Assembly (NCBI RefSeq): GCF_008831285.2
Contig: NC_045138.2
Location: 27,871,934-27,935,933, forward strand
DNA: 64,000 bases
Direction: 5' to 3'
From: Nymphaea colorata
Lineage: Eukaryota > Streptophyta > Magnoliopsida > Nymphaeales > Nymphaeaceae
The notes under the pieces were generated by a model. That model was given only the letters and a program-made list of their open reading frames with translations. It did not search any database and had not been told where the DNA came from. This document shows positions 11,536-24,897 of the stretch, piece by piece. A program made the position numbers and the translations under genes. Numbering within the stretch: position 1 is the first letter of the stretch; each line of letters begins with the position of its first letter.

Positions 11536-14333
11536 ATGAACGAATGGCGTTTCATCTTCCTTCTATTTATCTGGAACGTCGTTGTGTTCGTCCATTCTCA
11601 GAACGGTAAAGTAAATCTTTTCTCAGATAGGTGTCATGGGCATGACATAGATAATGGAATCACATAGCATGCAGATAAGGCTTTCTTTTTCTCAGAATAT
11701 GTAGTTTCATTACGTATAACTGTGATATTAAGATAGAAGCCGCTGAGGGATTGATTTTACGTATATCTGTGGTATTCATGGATACAGCAAAAAGCATAAC
11801 AGCGAAGAAACTTATTCGCCTCATCGGAATCAGATCAAGTAATTGCGCAATTAGTTACGTTTACTATGAAATTCTTTTAATAGACTGCTAAACGTTGATC
11901 CTTTCAGATTCTGAGAGAATCATTACCCAAGTGTTTGGTTCGTGAGTTGTTAACTAAATAAAGTTCATTCAGGAAAGAGATCTCCAGGTACCGGAGCCTG
12001 CAGATATGGCTTTACGCAATGCAGTAAGCTCTTTCCGGTCATGCTGTCAATATTGGCATCCTGCTCCATAAGATGCATGGCCAAAGTGTGTTTATGAAGG
12101 TAACATGACTATTCAGATGAAGAGCTTCCGTGATGCCATCTGATCCTCACTCTGCGTTCCCTTTTGGCTTTCTTCAGTTTGAAGGTTTTAACTTGGTCAA
12201 TAAGGCAATAAAACGCCATCGTGTTGTTTGACTATGAGACAAATCTTTTGTATATAAAGTATAAACAGATAGATATGGCACAGTTTGTCTTTGTGTAATC
12301 TTCACCTCAGAACGTTTCAACTTCTTCAGACAAAAGAAAGAAGTTAAACATAGCAATTGATTGACAGCAAAGGACTCTTAACTACATTTTGGGAGGAGAG
12401 GAGACGTCTTATAGTCTTTATATATAAAGAAAAGTAATGCTAGAAGTAGGCTATCCGGAATGGTTTTATTGATATCTAAATCAGGAATTTCTTGAATCAT
12501 CTTCTTGGGACTTACGCCTGTGAATCTTTACAGGATATATAAGTTTGAACTGCGGGCTTCCAGAAGGATCGACTTCCCTTGATGAAATAGGCTACACTTA
12601 CACTTCAGATCAAGCCTACATCGCGTCCGGGGAAATAAAAGAAGTGGCCACTCAATTCGCAAGCAGTCCAGTAATGTACCATACGTTAAGGTCCTTCCCA
12701 AATTACAGAAGGAACTGCTACACCTTGACACCGGTGACTCAGGGGAAGAAGTACCTGATTCGAGCTTCTTTCATGTATGGCAACTACGACGGCCAGAACC
12801 TGCTGCCCACCTTCGACCTCTACCTGGGAGCCGAACCGTGGGACACGGTGAAGCTGGATAACGCAAGTCACATTCTGTGGACTGAGATTATCGCCGCGGC
12901 ACAGTCGTCGAACATAAGCGTGTGCCTCGTGAAAACTGCCGGAGTCAATCCTTTCATCTCCGGCCTGGAGCTTCGTCCTGCTGATGACATCTATAATAAT
13001 ACCCAATGGCCTAGTTGGCTCAAAACCTACATGAGGATTAATGCTGGTTCAAATGGACCATCCAGGTTTGTTGTCTTTCTGCTAAACCATTTTCATCTGC
13101 TTTAACTCAGTCATAGTCTCAAATCGCCACCGGGCTGTGCTCTGGATTAGCATGCATGTAGGTCCAGAGAAGCGACGGAAATTTTTTCTTGCAGACAGTT
13201 TGGGCGAACTGTGGAAAATGCAGCCCAAATGCTTGTTGCTGCTTAGTCCAATTATGTTTGGTGATTCGTCATTTTTACACACTTAAAAACTAATTATGTT
13301 TATTTTGACAAGACTTAATTGGGTCAATCCAACGGGTTAGCAGTTAGCACAAGTGACGGGAGCAGGACTTGAGTGGCCCTAAGTTCAGTCCCCATCGTCG
13401 TGGTTTCTCATATAAGCATAACCTTGGCATAAGATCGTGAACTTAAACCTCATTGTACCCCCTTCATGTTTGCCACAAGCTGTCTTGCCCCAGTGAAATC
13501 GTACATGGGAGGGTAGATCATATTTATTTTAATATTTTAATATTACACATGCACAAAGAACATTCATAACCATATCATTATCTCATATCCATGTCATTAT
13601 CTATACACTTGCTGATATCTCATATCTTTGTCATTATCTCAAGCCTGTAGCATTTTAAATAATGACATAGAGTGGTAAGAGGCAATGGCAAAGATATGAG
13701 CAATAATGATAGAGGTATGTCATACCACCCATGGTCATTATTGTCAACATTATGGGTATGAGAGAATGACAGATTTATGAGATAACAATATGAGATGATT
13801 GGTATGATATAACAATAAAGGTATGAAGTAATGACAAGGGTATAAAGCAATGGGTATGAGATAAGGACAGAGATATGAGATAACAAAATAAGCGGAACAA
13901 AAAACTGAAGATGCTTCTTTGCCGCTCAGATGAGTATTTTGGTCATAATGATTTGCGTATATGAACTGACACAGTCATTCGACCTGAGCTTTATCGAATC
14001 CTAAAATCATACTTTTTCAGTTTTCCTTTTTGTCCCTACAAAAAAATCTATTTTTTTTAATTAATGAAGAGTATTTTTCATCATTATCATATTTGCGCAC
14101 GAAAAAATTTTGTGCACGGCGATGCATACATAACTGGCCGGCTTCGGTTCCTTTGAAGGGTTAAATCTATATTCTGAAGTGGTTAATCTTTTCTAAAAAT
14201 AAAAAGGCTAAATTTCTAGCATTCAAGAAAAGCTTAAGTTACATGGGTATAGGTATGATTTGGAGACAGAGTATAGAGATATGAGTACATACATAACAAC
14301 CTTACGAAAATGTGGAATGGAGTACAACAGTAT

Positions 14334-14393
<60 letters not shown>

Positions 14394-17300
14394 GATCAAA
14401 ATGAAGCAACAATTAAATAAACAAGTGATATAAATAAAATAATGATATGTTAACGAACAATTACTCTAAGAACAAAATGAAAACAGAGTTTAAATGATTA
14501 AACTTTAGGGGTCTGAATCAGTTTTGATTTAAAAAGTATTCAAATGTGTTCAAATACCCACTTTGGAAACTGGTCTGGCCTCATTGAATACGTGTACCCT
14601 ACTGAATTACGATGTCAAAAAACTTTTGAACACATTTTACTACTAAATATTTAATATCATTACACAGAACAACTACCATTTTGGATGTCGAAAATGCGAC
14701 TGTTATTTGCACAGGCAATGAAATGAACTGCCCTTCTCACAGGTGATGTTTGGGAGAAGTAGCATGAAAGCTTCAGTTGTCTGAGGTCAGCCTTTTCGTG
14801 TCGGGCTAGATGAAAAGTTCATGGAGATCGTTGCTGTGATTTTAATTGTTCTGTTCGTGCAGGTTTAAAGATGACACGGCCGATCGCACATGGACTTCAG
14901 ATTACGGCGGGTATGGACTTCCCGTCAACACCACTACTAGAATAGAGAGCACTGGCTTGTTCCGGGTACCATCCATGGTCCTCCAAACTGCCGAATACTC
15001 GAAGAGCGGCATTAATATCCGTTGGAAACAAGCAGCAAAGGGAGAGGAATACCTTTTCGTCCTTTATTTTGCAGGGATAGTGCTAAACCGACAAGATAAC
15101 CTGACCCTAACTATAAACGAGCAACAACCACCCTTTCCTTTTGATGTTCCTTACATGGACTCAAATCCAGTTTTCTCAAATACGCCATTCGATTTTGAAG
15201 ATTATTTGATCACTCTCGCCGGAGCAAATCTTACGAGTGTCCCTATCATCAATGCATTTGAAGTCTACAAGGTGTACGAACCCGCTGGTGGGGCAACTTA
15301 TGGCCAAGACGGTGAGTATCTTACTGATTTGGTTAACCCCCCGTTTAATCACTGAAATCAATCTTACGAGTATCTTACTGATTTGGTAACAGGAACACTG
15401 CATTGGCTTTGGAATGCAGTGTTCTATGAATGTCTTCCAAGAACTGGACCACATTTATTTCGTGTAAGACAATTATGTTTAAGAGCGAAGCTAAAATACA
15501 GTGAGTCTCTATGCAGAACTAATTGTGCATAGACCTAGAAAGAATCCACAAACACATGACAAGTAAGAGGGTAAAAGTATTTCGTCTTAACAAGCTCACC
15601 TTCTAACTGAGTTAGGAATTTTAAACGATTGCAGTTGAAGCGATCACTGGAATAAGAGATTACTACAAAATCAAGAAAAACTGGGCCTCTGATCCTTGTC
15701 TTCCCGAGCTGTATCCATGGGAAGGCGTCAACTGCAGCTATGGGAATCCGAAGTCGCCAACAATCACTGGCTTGTAAGTTCGATGCCTCAAGTTAAAACT
15801 CTCATAAACTAATAACCTATTCATGGTTCTAATTGCTCAAAATTACTATGCAGGGATCTTTCCAACAGTGAACTACAGGGCTCAATATCCACTGAGTTTG
15901 AAAAGTTAATATCTATTCAATCACTGTAAGTGTGCCTGTGCATCGTAAAAAATCCATCCTATGGTCGATCAGGTTTACTGACTGCACAGGCCTTTCTGGT
16001 TTCTGCACACAGGAACTTGTCAGGGAATCACTTGAATGGTTCAATACCAGAATTCCTTGGAACAATGAAAAGTCTGCGGACGCTGTGAGTATGCTTATTG
16101 TGGCATTGTGGGCTTTCATTTTCTTGTTTTTCCTTCAGTTGTTTGAAGAAAATTGATCGGGGGTCGGTAATTTTAGAGACCTATCCGATAATGATTTATG
16201 TGGACCAATCCCAAGTGCCCTCAAAGCAAGAATGGAAGACGGATCACTTTCAGTAAGGTCTGGTTTAAGAATATTGACTTTAGATCTTTAGTTTTCTAAC
16301 ATTTAATCCAGATTGATTAAAAAAAACCCCATGTACAGGCTGAAAAACATTCGCCTGGATTGTCATGGCCCTGACCCTGACCCTGTCCCCAAGTTGGTGA
16401 TCGCCATTTGTGTTCCTGTAGCCGTCGTCCTCATAATTATAGCGATCATCTGTATTGTCCTTTTCAAGAGAAGGCATCGACACACTAATATACCGGCGCC
16501 ACGTCCAACACCAGTAGGTATGATGTCCATATGCACAACTACGTAGAATGCACTCAATTCCTTTTTGTCGTCGTTGAACGATCTCTATTTGAGAACAGTT
16601 CCGGTTGTGCCACCTTCGCCAATACCAGTACCAGAAGTTCCGAATGCGCCTCCTCCAGCACCAGTACCAACAGTTCCAGTTGCGCCACCTCCTCCAGTTC
16701 CAGGACACGAGAACAGGTTCAGCTACAGTGACATTGTGCAGATCACCAATAACTTTCGAACTGAGATAGGTAAAGGAGGGTCTGGAACTGTTTATCTTGG
16801 ACAACTGAGCCATGGCCGTCAAGTGGCAGTCAAGAAAGTTACAAGAACAGAGGCGTTAAGAAGCAGGGAATTTTCTGCAGAGGTTTGTGTCCTGTAAAAT
16901 ACTAGTTTAAAAGAAAAGGAAAGTTAGAAAACAGAAAAGCGAATTCGTCATCGTTACTGCGTCTGTTCATGCTTTTTCATCCTTGCAGATTGCTGCATTG
17001 ACACAAGTTCATCATAGAAGTTTGGTGTCCTTCGGTGGATTCTGTGAGGAAGGGGACAATATGATGCTCGTATATGAATATATGGCTGGAGGAAACCTGA
17101 GGGAGCTATTGTCAGGTATGAGCGTTCATCATGCAGTTCTTAGGCATTTGCTATTTTGATGCTCTTTTCTCTTCAATGGTAGGCAACACTAAATTTCTCC
17201 ATGTGGGGCATCATGAATGTAAAGTAAAGAAAAACCTAGCCTTTCATTACAATTTTGAGGTGCCCAGTGAAATTCCTGACTGTTGCAAATGTGCCAAAAT

Positions 17301-19267
17301 GAAAACTTTGTATGTGTGATGTGTGTAACACTCAAATTTTGGGGATCGCTTAAAAATTTATCTGTGAAAAAGTTTGCTGGCGATATATACCTGTTCTCCT
17401 TACCACCTTTTGTTACACTTTTAGCTTTTTAGGAGTGGACTCGAATAGGATCCAACAGAATGAGCCATTCTGGGCTGGGTCATTACCCTGTGTGTGTGAG
17501 TGTGTGTTATGCTCATTGTAGCAATACACAAGGAGCCTCTGCATTTTTTTCCATTAATACATAAACTGCAAGTCCAGCTTGCTCATCGTTGTCCTTCGCT
17601 ACTAGTGAGCAATGGGTCTCAGCCGCATGAGTCCAAAGACTCCTTCTTCTGAAGCTAGATCAACTGCTCTTATGTGCATTCGAGGTTATTGCATTGGCAC
17701 TGTTCAGATTGGAGAAGAAGTAGCCTAATTGCTCTAAATTGCATAATAATCAAATTTATCCTTTTTACTGCAGATAAGACGGATAACAAATCTATGTTCT
17801 TAACTTGGGATAAGCGACTCCAAATGGCAATAAGTGTTGCTACAGGTGTGCATCCGAAACACTGCTCTAGTTTTTTGAATTTATCAACTGTCAATTCAAC
17901 ATTTATTTTGCAGGTCTTGATTATTTGCATGCTGGTTGCAATCCGCCAATAATTCACAGGGATGTGAAAACAAGCAATATTCTTTTGGATGGAAACATGG
18001 AAGCAAGGCTGGCAGATTTTGGATTGTCTAGAGCCATTTATGCTGAAAATGAACCTGTATCCACTCTTGTTATGGGTACAACAGGATACATAGACCCAGA
18101 GTACGTGAAAGTGTAAAACAAAAGATATTCATCTTATAACCTCCTGGTTTCAGATTTCATTTCTTTATTTTCTTCCTTTGGTGTCTTCCTTCAGTGGGCA
18201 AGCTGAACATAAACCCCTGTTACTGAAGAATACGGAAAGACACTAAAACTGACAGCAATAGAAATGGCTGCCAATCAGGTTGCTTATCTTTCCGCAGCCT
18301 TCATGTGGATAGACAAATATCCTGGCCGTAGGAATGCCATTGCCCAACCTACATAAATTAACAGAACTGCGATAGGATCTGTACAGAACTTTGAAAAGCA
18401 TCAATTGTTCCCAAGCTACCTCCACCTTCCAAGACATTTTCACATCATTAAACGAAGGAAACAGTAACTCTTCCCCCTTTCTTTCTTATGACAAGACTTA
18501 CATTAAAGCTATGAGTAATGGCCATTCAACAACAAAATTTGCTTCCTAAGACTAGTTATTGAACACTGAAATTTGCCTCTTAATTCAGGACGGCTCAAAC
18601 CCTTCTTCATCTTCCTTTTGCTTGAGCACATGTGAAGCATTTCACATGTGTGTGTGTGCTTTCATATACATACATTATACAGATGGCATGCATGTCTGAT
18701 ATTTACGTATGTGCGTTCAGGCCTCTCATCATTGACTACAGAACAGTAGAACTCATTCAATTTTTACCCGTGCATTTTCTTGTTCCTCTCATAGATAAAA
18801 AGGTGCATGTCAATGATCTAGCGTTTACTGTTTGCAGGTATTACCGCACGGGAAAACTAACAACAAAGAGTGATGTTTTCAGCTTCGGTGTAGTTCTTTT
18901 TGAGCTCATAACTGGTCGTCCTGCTTTCTTCTCTGAAAATGGAATACCAACTAGCGTTGTCCAATGGGCAAAAACAACTATACAATATGGAGATTTTCAT
19001 AGGATCATCGATCCTAGACTTAGAGGACAGTATGACGCCGACTCCATATGGAGTGTTATAGAACTTGCTATTGCAAGTTTGCAGGAGTCAGGCGATAGGA
19101 GGCCTACAATGCATAAGATTGTTACTAAACTGGCAGCAGTTAAAAATAAAGAGAAACGTCTACTTGGAATTGGAACTCCTACTGCTGGAGAGGGATCGAC
19201 GCCATCTGAATTTTTAATGGACTCTACCACATATGTGGAAATAGAAACTGCGCCTAAGCCACGGTAG
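11536..19267 (+). CDS. Gene B: malectin-like LRR receptor-like Ser/Thr kinase (LRR-RLK I), intact twin of A
   Basis: Exons 11536-11605, 12534-13065, 14863-15311, 15635-15773, 15854-15925, 16013-16084, 16177-16257, 16339-16517, 16599-16882, 16989-17115, 17774-17845, 17914-18100 and 18838-19267 join to 897 codons plus stop, all GT-AG. The domain order matches A: signal peptide, malectin-like domain, three LRRs, membrane span, proline-rich juxtamembrane stretch, and an RD kinase with [24 protein letters not shown] and GTTGYIDPE. Two places differ clearly from A. Exon 3 reads [16 protein letters not shown] where A and C read PYM(Q/H)SYYVYSTNLKF, which suggests local sequence exchange. The Pro-Asp/Pro-Val repeat just outside the membrane span in exon 8 is three residues shorter. 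B is probably regulated much like A, apart from the doubled 33-bp upstream block. Confidence 0.93.
14337..14391. repeat. (AT)n microsatellite in intron 2 of gene B
   Basis: An uninterrupted AT dinucleotide run of about 55 bp. The same place in A (around 3655-3675) has only a short, interrupted AT stretch, so the run expanded after the A/B duplication. Confidence 0.9.
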
Positions 19268-20227
19268 TAGAAAATGGCATGTGGTCACTAAGCCTACAAT
19301 CAGATTAGTTTCTGCTGAAAAAGCATGGTACTTCTAGAACAGACTTCACTCTGCTGTGTATGGTAAAAAGCTCTGTTACAGGCTCGGTTTTACCATTTGA
19401 TTCCTTCTTTTGCTTTTGCATGTTATGTTTATCTACAGCAGTGCAGGTGAAATAAGAGGATTGTGTAAGGATGTGCATGGAGAACTAGAGGAGAGTCTCT
19501 GTTTTCTTCAGTTTATACTTCGATACAGGGTTGGAGTTGGAGCATATATGAAACATAGACTATTAAAATGATACTTGTGAAAGGATTTCGTTTCTGATGG
19601 TGTTGAGCATGGATGGGTTTGTACGCGTTCTTCTGTATACTTAATAAGCTCTTGGAAATACTTCTTTTTGCCGTATTGAATGTACTGGTCTTTTGTTTCT
19701 GTGGGGTGTTTTCCTCATTGTATGTTTACTGTTGGCCATTTAACGGTGAGAGAGTTGGTTAGGATGGGTCAATAATAAACTTAGTAATGCATGTTTAGTG
19801 TTGTTTCATGCCACAGTCAACGCGAAATACATTTCAGTGTGCTTTAGAATTGATATACATCTTTAAATTATGAAATAAATAATGGCTACTTACATGCATT
19901 GTCAATATTTTAATGCACAAAGAGAAAAGGGAAATCAAATTTATACTTACGCGTTATAGGTCTTAGATTAAGCTGAAATTTTACATGGTGGGAATTCTGT
20001 TTTAGTGAAGGAATTAATATTAATGATTTTTCTCTTTTGGAAATTGGAGTCTTAGCGACTTTGCTACAAGGAAAGATGAAGTACAATTTCATGATAGCGG
20101 CAACAGGCATGTCTCTCCCGCATGCCTGACAATCAGCGACTAGTTTCTAAAGGATGCCCTTTCGCTGTGAAGGCTTCCACGCAGATTTGTCACTGATTTC
20201 GCTGAATCTCGAGGTGGTGTTTGAAGA

Positions 20228-20513
20228 GATCATACTTAATACGCAAAAATGAAGTCCAGTCAGAAGGTGCATGGGAAAGTGTATGCCACCATTTCACCAA
20301 GAGCTCAGCATTATGCATTTTAAGGGATGTGATGCCAAGAACACCCTGTGCTAAGGGCTGAATCACGTCGGATCAGACTTCGCTTTGGCTTCCCCATAGT
20401 CCGTTATGAGCAAAGCCCTCTTTGAAAAGCGAGTGCTTTGTGCCGAACAAGATGTTGTTTATGGTCTTGCCAAAGGAAGTTTCCCATGAAGGCTTGTATC
20501 TGCTTGGCAATCT
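20228..20513 (-). mobile_element. LINE retrotransposon fragment (3' part of reverse transcriptase ORF)
   Basis: On the minus strand one frame reads EIAKQIQAFMGNFLWQDHK then HLVRHKALAFQRG, and after a frameshift GVLGITSLKMHNAELLVKWW. These match the conserved end of the plant LINE reverse transcriptase, where a FLWG-x-HLV-W-x-x-C segment is followed by GGLGI-x-x-L-x-x-x-N-x-ALLGKW. At least one frameshift and a stop make it dead. It sits where the B unit stops matching A, so it inserted after duplication or marks the breakpoint. Confidence 0.75.
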
Positions 20514-20517
20514 CATG

Positions 20518-20725
20518 TGAGAGAGAGAGAGAGCCGATAAAATGGAAATATATAGCAAAATTTGAGAATAAGGAGTCTCCTAAGTACATAAGCAAACCGC
20601 AGAAACGAAATATAAGAAGGGAGAGAGAAAGAGAGAGAGAGAGCCGATAAAATGAGAAAATATAACAAAATTTGAGGACAAGAGGTCCCCTAAATACAAA
20701 AACAATCCGCAAAAAAAGAAACATA
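20518..20725. repeat. GA-rich tandem repeat with a conserved GCCGATAAAATG core (two units)
   Basis: Two units of about 110 bp each begin with a GAGAGA run followed by GCCGATAAAATG, then a segment with AAAATTTGAG-ACAAG and TCC(C)CTAA-TACA. A third relative lies at about 62795-62880 inside intron 12 of gene G. It is a dispersed repeat family of unknown class. Confidence 0.65.
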
Positions 20726-21957
20726 CCGTCAAAATTTAATGAGTACAAACTATATAAATATAATGATCATGTCGTGGAAGCTAAATCATATTCAAGAATC
20801 TATTTAGTTAAATGTGCAGAAAGGATGTACGAACAACGCCAGTTTTATATAAAATCTCAGAAAGTTTAGATCACTAATCTTTTCATAATCCTCATAAATT
20901 TTATTTGACCATCCAAACACAACTTAATTCTAAGTATGAATGTCTTGATGTTGAGTCAAGAGTAAATCTGTAACTTATGAGGCTAAAATCTGAAGTTAGA
21001 AAAACAAAGGGGAAACCTATATATAACTTTGACATTTGAGGTATAGTTGACAAGTACGAGCAATTACATTGGCTTGCGCAGGTTTGGCGCGAAAAGAATT
21101 ACTGGTAGAAGTGCAAGTTGAGATGTGATTTATTGCGACGGACATGAATGCTCGGGGCTGACCAATTTGAAGAATGCTCCGATGCTGACGCCGGCAAAAG
21201 CGCAACCATAGTTACAGATTTGCTCTCTCGTATTTGAGATTTGCTATCACTGTGGGAGAAGGGTCTGACTGATCCAACGAAGGAAGAACCATTGCAGTGG
21301 ATGCCCGTCCATCGATCGATCGATTTGAATGCTCGAATATCCAGCTGCATTCAATCTCTTACACGTTTTATTTTGCTTACTTTTCTTTCATAGGGATTGA
21401 TGGAATTTGGATGTGGAGATCCTAATATGGTTAGATTAATGGGGAGGTTTCTGCCAGAGTTCATGCTACTGGATCGATCAGGAAGACAGACATGGATTTT
21501 TATTCTTCTGTTGTATTCCGTGGTCCATCAACACGCACGTGAACACGCAAATTGTCCAACCCTTTTTTTCTTTTCTTTTTTCTCCAAAAGGAAACTCTAA
21601 ATCTGGAGAGTTTTGATTTAAAGCGGGACAAAGTTTATTGGAGTACTTGACGGCTGCAAATTCTACGTTTATATCAAAAAGGCTTGTGGAAGGAGTCATG
21701 TTGAGATTTTTTTTTTCGAAATACGTTCTGTCGAGTGTCGAATCATCCAAAAAAAAAAAAAATCAAATAATTCGCACGTAAATGCGTACCTGAATTTGAT
21801 CTTGAGAATCATATTAAATCTCGGCACATAAAATTATTTATACCCTCATAAATAACAATTAAGCTCAGCATTATGGATCACTATTTTGTTCTATCTTTCA
21901 TAAGTACTATACAAATTGAAAGTGGCACATGAAAGGCCACAACTAAATAAATTGAAA
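20726..21957. other. Intergenic B-C, part 1
   Basis: No gene, RNA or recognised element was seen in this 1.2 kb. A short GATC run (ATCGATCGATCGAT, about 21311-21325) and poly-T/poly-A tracts (21558-21580, 21748-21762) are the only features. The short frames here have no recognisable domains. Confidence 0.5.
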
Positions 21958-21965
21958 CGTCAGAT

Positions 21966-22228
21966 TAGAGATTGGCATCCGGCGGGTCCGTTCGACGGGC
22001 CCGAAACTTAGGCCCGGGGTCGATATTGGGTATCGGGTTTGGGCCTGGTTATAATAAAAAAATATTTTTAAATTATAAAATTTTTTTGAATATAAATTAT
22101 ATTTTAAATAATATATTATTAAATTTAAAAAATAATAATTTTTTTTTTTTCATATTAACCGGCTGGGTCGGGCCCCGTCTGGCCGGGTACCGGCCCCGGC
22201 CGACGGCCCAGCCCAGCGCCTACCTCTA
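21966..22228. mobile_element. Non-autonomous hAT-like miniature element with 8-bp target duplications
   Basis: A 263-bp element begins TAGAGATTGGC and ends GCCTACCTCTA, imperfect terminal inverted repeats. It is flanked by CGTCAGAT (21958-21965) and CGTCAGAC (22229-22236), an 8-bp target duplication with one mismatch, the length made by hAT transposases. The interior has GC-rich arms (CCGGCGGGTCC and GGCCCAGCCC-type words) around a very AT-rich centre. There is no coding capacity for a transposase. Confidence 0.8.
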
Positions 22229-22236
22229 CGTCAGAC

Positions 22237-24199
22237 CCTCGGTTGGGCATCATTGGCTGTGATGGTCAAAAGCTAACACTCCGACTTATATCAATAACCA
22301 TCGCCCAAGCAGAGATATTAACTAAGCTATGTTTGGATTTTAATTGAGGATACCGTGTCTCCCTCATTACAGCAACTACTAAAAAAAAAATCCAACCTCG
22401 GAAGTATTGAGAACTTTTAGTTTTTCTTTTAGTTACTTTCCAAACTTTGAGTTTTAAGGGACGTAGTAAAGCTGGTCCAGTCCAATAAAATTGTGTGTTG
22501 TCTGATCGATTTCTATGAGTACTATTCTCTTTATGGACCGGAAATGGTAGCGCTGCAACCATTTCTATGAGTACTATTCTCCTTTGGACCGGAAATGGTA
22601 GCGCCGCAACCACTCAAATCAAATCTGTAAGGTAGCTTCCCAACCACTAAAGCAAACCCTGAAGCATGAGCAAGTTTTGGGCGTCAACCCACCTTCAAGT
22701 CTTCTTCAACGGAAAAGAGAATGAAGAATCCGTTCCACCTCAGCTGCCTCTTTTTCATTGGTGAGAGTCACGTAAACAGTTTTTGCACTCATTGTCACAA
22801 AAAGACAAGTTACTAAACAATTATAGTGGCGCTTATGTGCTCTCAGCAAACTTTGATAAGGAGTTATTGGACTTTTATTATATTTTTGGTTAAAATTGTA
22901 GCTACCAGTAAAAGAATAAACAAAACCTAAATACATGAAGCTAAAGCAAAGGAAGAAAAATATGTGAGAAAAATGACATTAACGTCGTAGAGGTGGTTCA
23001 TGAAAAGTGAAAAACCAAAATGGAAAAATAAAATTAAAGAGGAAAAAAAAGTAAGAACCATGGCAACCATGTTGAAGACATGTTACACGTCAAAAGCAGC
23101 GAGCTACTTTGAAACATAATCACAAATAAGATCTCAAAGTTTTAAACACTGAGGTTTTTCTCAAGTATAATACGGCGAGCTTAAAAAATACAGAAAAAAA
23201 ACCGAAAAAATATGTAAATTTTTAAAAACTTTAAAAAACTAAAATTGAGGGAAAATAAAATAAGTGAAAAACTGATAACACAAACATCAAAAGATAAGTA
23301 GATTTACAATAAATAAAAAATATATAAAAAAAAACTATTTGACATTAAAAAAACTGAAAAAAATTAAAAAAGTGAAAAAAAAGTTGCACTTTTTTTGTTT
23401 TTAATGTTTTTTTCAAAAAAAAAACACGTTCTTTTTAAGTTTTAAACAGTCATTTAATTTATGGCATTCTTTTCATATTTTTTTTTAGAAAAAAACATGT
23501 TCTCCATGACTATACTTTGAAGCGTATACTTGATCGGATCGGAAAGAGGGCCGTGTTGTCACACTAGAGGTTGGAAACTTGGTCCTTAGATCAGTAGCGG
23601 ATTAGAAATTTCCCCTTAAGAGGCACTATTATTTCAACTCTTTACATTTTTAAGAGACATTATTGAAAAAATGGCTAAGTATATGGTCTCAATTTATAAA
23701 TAAACAATTTGTATGAGTCTATATGTGCAATTGCTTAACACACGTCCACACCAGCCTCCACCATTGGTCGACATAATCTAAATTTATATGCTCAAAGTCA
23801 GATCAGAAACTTTCTTGAATTGAAGCATATTACTTTTAAAAAAAATAGGAGCTAAAGAACGGAAGCATAGGTTTCATTGATGCGACTACAAAATTGTGGC
23901 CGAAAGGTATTAATATAAAGAAAAGAACCAATATATAAATAAAAAAATTATGTGGGTTTTCGGAACAATATGAAATAAATGTAATCGTTTCAGTATGCAA
24001 ACGACCCTTGGCAACAGTAACAAGCTGTCAAATGAATTTCTTTTAATTTTGGGAGCAGATTAAAAAAACATTGTGTTATTATGGTCCAAAAATTTATCTC
24101 AATCTTTGCAATAGGTTAGTTGAACAGTAATAACTAATAACTTGTTACTGTTGCCAAACATTCTGTTAATGTTATCTCAGGACAATGATATATTGCATC
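22237..24199. other. Intergenic B-C, part 2: duplicated spacer and A-rich tract
   Basis: A 52-bp unit starting ATTTCTATGAGTACTATTCT is tandemly doubled at 22509-22611. Parts of 22460-22800 and 23850-23920 match the A-B spacer, so this is the same ancestral intergenic DNA. From about 22950 to 23510 the plus strand is extremely A-rich (AAAAACTGAAAAAA-type words), with T-rich patches near 23390-23490. No gene was recognised. Confidence 0.6.
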
Positions 24200-24897
24200 T
24201 CTTATCACTGATTGAAGTTTGAAAATCAGAAACAGGAGGCCCTTTTGATATGCAGTTATGAGTCCAAATTCAGTCCAATGTATATTTGACTGAGATTCGA
24301 TTCGACAGAAAATCAACAGGATACAAATGTGCTGATTTTATGCTAATCTGTATGAATTTGAGTTTCTGAAAAAATAATTAGGTTCAAATCTGATTAAGTC
24401 GAGTTTGGTAGACCGAAGAGTTTGGCCTCAGAGGGAGACGCAGACGCTGGATCCATGTGAATATAGCCAAATGTTTCAGTTGATTTTTCTTGATGAGCCC
24501 TGAAAAATTGAGGTTCCTTTTTGAAAAATTTCAAAACTGAGTTGTCTAGGTATTAAAGAATCCGCTCGACGCATCTATCAGATTTCGTCACGGCATCTGA
24601 CTGTTGGCCACTAGCCAATCGTTCGGTTGGGGAATATTGCTTCCATCTTCGCTTGGATTTTTTGCACTTTATTTTGCACTTTCTGCTAGGTGGTGAAACA
24701 ATAGCCAAGGATGAAAGAATTGCGATCCATCTTTCTTCGACTGTTCATCTGGATGAAGGCCGTTCTGTTCGTCCATGCTCAGAACGGTAAGTAGTTCTTT
24801 TTTTTTTTTTTTTTTTTTTTTTCAGATTGATTTCTTGTGCATCACATAGATAATGGGATCATAGTATGCAGATATGGCTTTCTTGTTTTCATAATGT

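Larger units (their letters stand above)
10920..20222. repeat. Segmental tandem duplication, unit 2 (contains gene B)
   Basis: Near-identical copy of unit 1 at a spacing of about 10.7 kb. The 13 exons align one to one with A, and most exons have identical lengths. Differences are small indels: exon 3 +9 nt, exon 8 -9 nt, a longer AT run in intron 2, and a duplicated promoter block. Confidence 0.85.
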
